A DNA stretch of 64,000 nucleotides from Allacma fusca. Taxonomy: Eukaryota > Arthropoda > Collembola > Symphypleona > Sminthuridae. The translations under genes were made by a program, and so were the position numbers. Under the pieces are notes generated by a model. The model saw only the letters and a list, made by a program, of their open reading frames with translations, was not told the DNA's origin and made no database searches. The stretch covers positions 57,137,131 through 57,201,130 of the forward strand of contig OX359247.1 in assembly GCA_947179485.1 (NCBI GenBank), read 5' to 3'. Below, piece by piece: positions 56,900 to 64,000 of this stretch; the stretch's first letter is position 1; every line of letters begins with the position of its first letter.

Positions 56900-57828
56900 C
56901 GTGAAACTGGCCAAATACGCAGACAAGTATGGGGATGTTCTTCAAATTTGGTTCGGTGGTAATCGGTAGGTTATTTGTTTCCTTATAATTATTCATAGTA
57001 ATTTGTTTTAATTTCATTACCATTAAGTAATTAATGGTAATGAATGAAGTACACAAGGTACCTCTTAACATTCACCCCCCAAGCACGAAAAAAGGATAAT
57101 GATCAAAATCATTCAGTTACCACGCAGTTAGTAGCAAATTCAAATATTCTTCTAGATCTTAAAAATTGTTCCATCCCCATAGTTCAAACACAGCGCTCAT
57201 GGAAGTGGACGAAAGTTTTGTAATTTTGACTCAAATTGTAAAATTCTTCAAACAGTACAGTTTAACGCTTGTTTATAGCAAATTTAAAGCACAACAGGAG
57301 ACCCCTAAATTGAAAAGTCTAGACACAGGACGCGTGACTCATATTGGTCTGTACTGTAAATATCACCGTTCATAAGTTTTTAGTCGGGACCTTTGTACCT
57401 GAGTCTGTTTTTTTGAAAACGGCCACCCGTCAAGGTCACTATTTTATAAAATATTTTTATAGGGCCCATCGGATGCGCAATTGAATGAAAAGCATTTAAA
57501 ATTTTATTTTAACCGTAAATACTAATCGGAAGGTCAAAAAACCGAAAAAACCCGAAAAATGCAATAATTTATTACAGCCTTACCAATTTGAATATTAAAA
57601 AATTTGCTATCTCAAATATATTGTCCCATTACCTACTACAGTCATGATTTGTTTCCCCATTGTTACATCAAAATTTCGGACTTTTTAAAAAAATCACATG
57701 CACATTTTTGAAACTTTGAAACTCTGGGATTTTTTTGAGTGCCGGCAGTTGCAAATATGCACTTTTTAAACAGTCTATTCTCAAGGTAGCATAAATACTA
57801 CATTTTAAAATTTGGAAAAAGTGCATAT

Positions 57829-59118
57829 CGTCGGTTAAACTTCCTAACCGGCTAAAATAAACAATGCTTAGAATGCAGACCGGCTATTTAGCACTGCCGC
57901 TCAAAACTCAAACCAGCCATAATTCTCCCATTTCTCTGAACTTGATCACACCTTCCGCTTCCCTTACACTAATCCCAGTACTGTCCATTTACTAATAATA
58001 ATCCCATTATTTCCCCTCCACTTCCCATCCACTTCCCATCCACTTCCCATCCACTTCCCATCCACTTCCCATCCACTTCCCATCCACTTCCCATCCACTT
58101 CCCATCCACTTCCCATCCACTTCCTCTCCATTTCCCCTTCAAATATATAACCCCTCCACTTCCCCTTCAAATATATAACCCCTCCACTTCTCCTTCAAAT
58201 ACATAACCCCTCCACTTCTTTTTCAAATACATAACCCCTCCACTTCCCACTCAAATACATAACCCCTCCACTTCCCCTTCAAATATATAACCCCTCCACT
58301 TCCCTTTCAAATACATAACCCCTCCACTTCCCCTTCAAATACATAAGCCCTCCAATCTCTATCCCTGCCTCCACTCCTTTGAGTGAAGGGGAAGTGGTGG
58401 GGTTATGTAATTGAAATGGAAGTGGATCATATATCAGGGAAGTGCGTAAGAGGAGGGCAAGTGGAGGGGAAGTGGAGGGGGGAGTGGAAGTGGAGGGGGG
58501 AGTGGAAGTGGAGGGGGGAGTGGAAGTGGAGGGGGGAGTGGAAGTGGAGGGGGGAGTGGAAGTGGAGGGGGGAGTGGAAGTGGAGGGGGGAGTGGAAGTG
58601 GAGGGGGGAGTGGAAGTGGAGGGGGGAGTGGAAGTGGAGGGGGGAGTGGAAGTGGAGGGGGGAGTGGAAGTGGAGGGGAAGTGGAAATGGAGAGAAAGTG
58701 GAGAGGTAGTTGAGAGGAAGTAAAGGTGGGAGGGGAAGTGGAGGGAAAGCGGATGGGAATTGGAGAGATAGTGGAGGGGAAATGGAGGGAAATTGGAGAG
58801 AAAGTGGAGGGGAAGCGGACGGGAAGTGGAGAGAAGTCGGGATGGAAGTGGAGGGGAAGTGGAGGGCAGTGGAGGGAACTGGATAGTAGTGGAGGGTAGT
58901 GGAGGGCAGTGGAGGGAAGTTAAGGGTAGTGGTTTCGAAGTGGAATGGAAGTGGAGTGGAATTGTGGGGTAGTGGATGTGAACTCCATTCCACTAACATG
59001 ATAAACTGCAAAGGGGAATTATGGCCGGGTTTTACTTCAGAGTTTGTAGCGGGAGCGCTATAGCCGGTTTTCATTTTAGGCATTTTAAATTATAGCCGGT
59101 TAGGAAGTTTAGCCGACG
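57829..59118. mobile_element. Long-TIR element built of minisatellites at a duplication junction
   Basis: Ends CGTCGGTTAAACTTCCTAAC and its near-perfect reverse complement (26 bases) bound a 1290-bp element. The left half is CCACTTCC-type repeats and the right half is GGAAGTGG-type, so the whole is a large imperfect palindrome. Left flank belongs to the 15-kb duplication and right flank to the P450 5' duplication; no target duplication is visible. Confidence 0.75.
58014..58680. repeat. Three minisatellites in the long-TIR element
   Basis: An 11-bp CACTTCCCATC array (about 58014-58120), a 28-bp array containing CCCCTCCACTTCCCCTTC (about 58140-58345), and an 18-bp GGAGTGGAAGTGGAGGGG array (about 58470-58675). 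Long open frames here are repeat artefacts. Confidence 0.85.
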
Positions 59119-61979
59119 ATATGCTATCGTGAAAACAATATATTCCATTTTGTTTTACGTTAGTGAAACCTAGCTGTAACCTCAAAATAATGTTGTAGAT
59201 CAGTGAAATCATGTTTTTCAAATCTAGGATCAAATTTGCTACAAACTAAGGAGATCAATTCTGTTGCGAATCAACCCCTTATGTAGGCTAGACTACTCTG
59301 AAAATACTTTATATCCGTATTATGTACAACGATGTTTAAAAATATTTCACAACATTTAATTAAATTGTTTTGTTTTTAATAAAGCGGCACATCATGAATA
59401 GCCAAAGATGAATTAAATTTTCAAGACAAGATTAAAGGATAAGATAATCATTATAAAAAATACTTTTAGTCCAACAGATGTACAGATACCTCCGGACTGA
59501 AGACGTGCCTAATATAGCGGCTCTAATATTTAGTACTACTTAAATGACAGCAAAAAATACATGTGTGACTGTACTTACATACGAATAATAATGTAGTTGT
59601 GTATGTATATAACTCTTATGATATCTTACACCAATAGATGAAAACATGCAATTATGCGATAGTTATCTTATTAAGCCCAGCTTTCGACTGCAAACCATTA
59701 TTATGTGACCCTGAAATGTGAAAAGGTTCGAAGCTCTTTTCACTCTCTGCTTAAATACTTGCTATCTTCCTGCTGATATTATGCTGACTGCAGCTAGATC
59801 TATTCAATAAACAAGTGGTTTCTATATGTGCATATATATTTGTCGACTTATCTGTATTCACACTTCAAAGCATAATCATTGTTGTCCTTGTGTGACTGGA
59901 CCTTGATGCAAAATTTGTTTTTGTACCCGACTTTTTCAAGCCGTACATTGAACATTGTTCACTAATAATAGCTTATTATACATTACATACATATGTAGGT
60001 GTGCCCTTGTGTTCTGTGTAAAGCGAATCAATTATGAGTAAGCTTAATGTACGATGAAGTTTACTGAGTAAAAAATGGTAAAATACATCTGCTAGGCTAT
60101 TCCTTCTCATTTCACTCAGGGAACTTGTCTCCCACACAAATGCATACGTAATGCTACAAAGTGGATATTTGTAGTTTATGGACCAGTCCAGGTCCAATTT
60201 GTTTGTTTAAGGCTTACTAAATCAAAATAAGATCATCATGATTTCCCTAACTGGAGCTTTGGTTCTATGTGCAATAAGTATAATCGTTTATAACATTTTC
60301 TTCAAAAACGATGGAAAAAAATATCCGAAAGGTAAAGTATACACAAATATATTGTAAATACATTTGAATTCATCTTTTTATTTAACAATAGTAGACTTTA
60401 ATAGCCAATTCATACTCAGGCTGACTCAGAATCATTTTTTGATTTTGTTTGACGGTTTTTTAATATTTTGGCTGCGTCTTTTGTTAAACTAACAATTTCG
60501 GTAAATTCTTTGAGAAAAATTCACCATTATGAGCTAGTGAGTTTAGGGATTGCATGAAATTCATGCGAAGTATAATATTAGATTTTGTTTTATTTGTCAT
60601 AAGAATGCTTACCTGTTTTCAAAATTTTGAAAACTGTCTTTGGGGTTACGTCAAAATTTTAAGAATTGTAAAAACATTTGACTGGGATATATCACTCGAT
60701 GGCTAAGAGTTTTTTCAAAAGCTTTAGACCCACAGCCGTATTTAAAAGCCCTACACAAAAAAACAGTATGACCGAAATTTCGAAATTGCTGTTAACATTT
60801 TGGTGGGTTATCCAAAAGCATCACAGATTTTACTATTAACGTGTTAGCGATAATTTTCTCCAAGTAGTATATGGCCCTCGTAAGGATGAATTTGTCTCTG
60901 ATGGAATTTTTAAACTCATGAATACTATCAAAATTATGTTTACTATAATTCAGAATTTAGTAAATATAGCCACTTCAAGAGCACTCGTGAATTTTGAAAC
61001 TGCATAACTTTTGACCCGGATGCTGCAGCTAGGCGACTGCCATCTCATTTTAAATCTATTGACTTGCTATACAGAAGTAATGCAAATTTCAAAATACTAA
61101 CCAAAATTTTGGCGAAACACTTAAACAAGTATTTAAACGGAAGATTAGGCTTAAATCTCCAGTCTTCTTGGACGAGAATAGCAAAAAAGGAACGAGGTGA
61201 TATATGTACATATATATTTATTTTATGCGGTGTTCATTGACTGCGTAAACCCTCATAAATAAAGCATTACAAATTAAATTGTAATTAGAATACTGTACTG
61301 ATTGTTGGAAGAAAATTACAAAATGATATAGTTATATAATCAAGTAATTTTAAAATAATGAGGAATGGTTGGTTGAGGTCCCATGTCTTTACCCTTGATT
61401 GGTAATATGCTGGAATTAAGAGGATTCATCCACCTGAAACTTGCAAAATGGGCAGACCAGTATGGTGATATTTTTCAAATTTGGTTCGCTCGTAATCGGT
61501 AAGTCAATTGTTCTCATATTCTTATCCATATTAATGCTATTTCTATTCCGTTAAATCAGCGAACTACGCATAATATTTTCATTGAATTCAGGATTACCAA
61601 CAGTATAGCGTAAGACGAATACATACAGCACATGTGTCTGCTAATGAATTGAGTATGATAAAAGATAATTATTACTACTTCATACCTGCTAAATATAAAG
61701 TAAATTCTGCATATTTGATCCTACAGAAAAACTGCTCGTATAAGTATGGTAACAAGAGTTCACTGATTGTGAGTACTTAAACATACGTACATGTAGAGCA
61801 CTCTCTTTATAGGAGATGATTTGAAAGGAACAGATTTTGACTTAAAATGACGTGCAGGTTCCTGTAGGAAACAAAATTAGCAAGTTATACATGGACTAAT
61901 ATTTTTACCTTGTAAGTCGGTCTCTGCTAGAAAGAATAGAATCCAACGGCTGTGCTATAATAATCAACAAGAAATATAA
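59119..61979. repeat. Second segmental duplication, copy B
   Basis: Near-identical to 39451-42314; the right end is cut by the LTR element at 61980. Visible differences cluster after about 61860. Confidence 0.9.
60238..61498 (+). CDS. Cytochrome P450, first two exons (copy B), incomplete
   Basis: Exons 60238-60331 and 61378-61498 match the P450 at 40571-41831: membrane anchor MISLTGALVLCAISIIVYN, hinge PMSLPLIGNM and KWADQYGDIFQIWF, with intact donors. The next sequence is about 480 bp of intron and then an LTR retrotransposon, so the remaining exons lie to the right of the window or are lost. Confidence 0.85.
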
Positions 61980-62499
61980 TGTTAGGTATGTATATAGAAA
62001 TTACATAAATTAGTTAAGTCTCACATGAATAATTCATTAAGTTGTGAAACACACAACCTTAGGTTAAGTTAGTTCAAAGTTACTTAAAACACTTATTGTA
62101 AAGGTGCAATGTAAGCACTCCCCATCGGCTAAAAGCCGACGAGTGTCAACGTCCCGTTACATCCGTTATGATGTAACGTCTAGACTTAAGATTGTAAAAA
62201 TAGGCTCAAGTAGCCACTTGTTAAGTTTAAGATTCTTCCAGACTCTTCAGTGAATAACTGAGAGTCATTCCAGTAACACCTAATTTTAGTTGTTAATCTT
62301 CATTTCCTTTTTCCTTTTGATTTCAATTATAAATAAAAGTAATTAGTCTTCGGATTAATGTAAAATCACCCTCAATCGTTTATTCATAATCATTCCTTTC
62401 ATCAGCACGATTTCCAATTAGTTACAATTTCTTGATAATTACATAAGTAAATAATCCAGGAGTTAGGATTGCATGGCATGACCATAACCTACTCTTACA
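61980..62499 (+). repeat. 5' LTR of the second retrotransposon (right end approximate)
   Basis: Starts TGTTAGG exactly where the duplicated P450 intron stops matching. A likely end is CTTACA at 62499 followed by TGGTGGCC, a possible primer-binding site. TATAAATAAA lies near 62329. The right border is inferred, not proven. Confidence 0.55.
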
Positions 62500-63019
62500 T
62501 GGTGGCCTTTGTAAAACATTGCCAAATTATTATTTCCCTGGCGATGCTCCCGAATTACTCTCACTTATCACTCCCCTTGGGAAACAATCGATTTACTTTA
62601 AGAATTGATTTCATTACCAGGCAAGTTTGAATAATGTGTCATATTTCGTGAGAATTTTTGAGATTTACAGTTTTGGCCACGCAGAGGTTACATTCCTGCA
62701 TTTTTGACGTTGCAACACGCACAGCTCATTCGGGACTACCCCAGCGGAGTCTACCTTTATTGACTGTGACCGGTCGAAGAACCCCTCGTAAGTTTTTATT
62801 GATAAACGGGGTTGTTATTTCTTGTCCACGGAAGGCAGACGAATTTACCTGCGCTTCACCGACCGATGCCCTGAGGATTTGGGTATACTCAACGGACAGC
62901 CACGGAGCTCAGTACCGTTCCCACCTCATCCAGGAGGAATTTTACATAGTAAATACACAGTGTTAAGTTTCATATCCATGAACCACCGTCACGGTACGTA
63001 AATACTTACGTTATAATTT

Positions 63020-64000
63020 ATGTCCGATAAAAAGAAGCCCTCAGCATCTAAACCTGACCCTAAGCCTTCTACAAGTCGCGTCACTCGTAAAAACTCTGAC
63101 CCTGATTTAAAAGACGCTTCTGAATTAGCCAAGGTTTTACAACAAGCAAAAGCCAAAGCAAAAGCTACCACTAGCAGTAGTAAAAAGTCACCTCTATTAC
63201 CTCCGCCATTACCTATAAACACACCGCCTTCACCGCCAGTTCATCCAGTAGTCCCTCCCGCACAAGCTTCTCCTCCGAGAACTCCCAGTCCACAATATTC
63301 TACTCCCCCAGGCACCCCACCGCCAATATCTTTACCTCCACCACTACCTCCACCGTTACCTCCTCTTCCATTAGTTACTCCAGTTACACGAACCGTTCCC
63401 TCTTTTAAGCGACAAATATTAAAAGCACGTAAAATCCAACATTTTTCACGTCACGGACCCTCTACCAAAACTCGCAAGGTCAAACCCTTCAAAATGGCCG
63501 CAGCAGCAGCAGCGCCAACTCCAGTCAATGTCACGGTAAATACCGCTCCCATTCATTCCATTGTTGACTTCCAAAAGATTAAACAATTCCTTCCCGCAAC
63601 TCATGATGTTCATGATTTTATAATAGACGTTCAACGTGTCGTGGCCCAATACCAATGGGATTGGCCCACTCTTCAAGGACACACTCCCAATTTATTAGCT
63701 CGTGACCCTTTTCAATGGCTACAAACCCAACTCACAATAGCACCACCCACTATTGTTAGTATTGATACATTTTTCACGGCCCTCCGTGAACGCTATGCAA
63801 AACCCAGACAAGTTTATCTCAATCAATTAATTTCCCGCAAACAAAAAGATAATGAGACAAGTGCCAAATTTTTATATGATGTTGATAGTATTTGCACTCG
63901 CTATGACCCAACCATGTCTCAACCTGACCGTGTTGCTTGGGGAATGGAAGGCCTCCTTCCCAAGTACAAATCTGCAGCGGCAGGTTTTCCATTTACGAGC
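63020..64000 (+). CDS. gag: Gag of the second LTR retrotransposon, partial
   Basis: ATG at 63020 (MSDKKKPSASKPDPKPSTSR) opens a frame of 327 codons that runs uninterrupted off the window. The first 140 residues are basic and then very rich in proline (PPPLPPPLPPLP), followed by a basic stretch and an alanine run. From about residue 190 the sequence looks like a retrotransposon gag core: DFIIDVQRVVAQYQWDW, FFTALRERYAKPRQ, LISRKQKDNETSAKFLYDV and CTRYDPTMSQPDR. Zinc knuckle and pol would be further right. It is unrelated to the gag at 440-3068. The undamaged frame suggests a young insertion. Confidence 0.8.
   Translation, partial: MSDKKKPSASKPDPKPSTSRVTRKNSDPDLKDASELAKVLQQAKAKAKATTSSSKKSPLLPPPLPINTPPSPPVHPVVPPAQASPPRTPSPQYSTPPGTPPPISLPPPLPPPLPPLPLVTPVTRTVPSFKRQILKARKIQHFSRHGPSTKTRKVKPFKMAAAAAAPTPVNVTVNTAPIHSIVDFQKIKQFLPATHDVHDFIIDVQRVVAQYQWDWPTLQGHTPNLLARDPFQWLQTQLTIAPPTIVSIDTFFTALRERYAKPRQVYLNQLISRKQKDNETSAKFLYDVDSICTRYDPTMSQPDRVAWGMEGLLPKYKSAAAGFPFTS

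Larger units (their letters stand above)
56108..56965 (+). pseudogene. P450 exon 2 split by two MITEs (copy 2)
   Basis: The acceptor CTTTAG is followed by GTCCCATGG (glycine junction intact, unlike copy 1), then the hinge region and LELGGFKHV, and after the second insertion KLAKYADKYGDVLQIWFG to the donor after 56965. Both MITE insertions are shared with copy 1 and so predate the duplication. One T of the first target duplication is deleted. Confidence 0.85.
43051..57828. repeat. Segmental duplication, copy 2
   Basis: Colinear with 9764-25540. Copy-2-only insertions are at 43402, 45164, 46973, 51758 and 53692, each with an empty site in copy 1. It lacks the insertions at 13301, 17276, 21172 and the 18367-20290 block. 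Confidence 0.9.

Noticed and set aside
58383-59083. Open frames rich in KWRGEW and SPLHFH repeats
   Set aside because: Products of the 18-bp array inside a transposable element.
62658-62966. A 102-codon plus-strand frame before the second gag
   Set aside because: Lies in the probable leader of an LTR element, with no motif; gag starts at 63020.

Overview
The window is eukaryotic and most likely from an arthropod genome; a springtail or related group is a guess from the gene families and is not proven. It is AT-rich, has spliced genes with GT/AG introns, and is dominated by transposons. One assembly gap of 200 Ns lies at 42362-42561. No prokaryotic operon, CRISPR array, rRNA or tRNA gene was found.

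Layout. 1-3721: minus-strand LTR retrotransposon (protease, gag, primer-binding site, 5' LTR; pol lies off the left edge). 6839-9536: last four exons of a clan-2-like cytochrome P450 with heme-loop frameshifts. 9764-25540 and 43051-57828: two copies of a 15-kb segmental duplication. Each carries a five-exon, minus-strand serine-carboxypeptidase-like gene, remnants of another gene, a reverse-transcriptase relic running into a 36-bp minisatellite, and a P450 exon split by transposons. 26029-31048: a 5-kb hAT transposon with a decayed transposase and, on the opposite strand, a DEDDh exonuclease gene. 31936-36739: two non-LTR retrotransposons with their 3' ends facing. 39451-42314 and 59119-61979: a second, nearly identical duplication carrying the first two exons of a P450. 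57829-59118: a long-TIR element full of minisatellites at the junction between the two duplication types. 61980-64000: a second, unrelated LTR retrotransposon on the plus strand, running off the right edge.

How it fits together. The host content looks like a tandem array of a P450 gene and a divergently oriented carboxypeptidase-like gene, repeatedly duplicated and then filled with non-autonomous hAT elements. Most of these have 8-bp target duplications that can be read directly, and for seven insertions the other duplicate supplies the empty site, so their relative ages can be ordered. The two carboxypeptidase copies have intact 453-codon frames and intact splice sites, but both have lost the catalytic serine and histidine, which suggests a conserved non-catalytic protein.

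Most unusual points: the exonuclease gene inside a hAT element; the shared terminal motif of many hAT families combined with different short-word arrays; the pseudo-carboxypeptidase pair; a textbook -1 frameshift signal in the first retrotransposon; and a five-level nest of insertions in one P450 exon. All homology calls are from motif recognition by eye; no database search was run.
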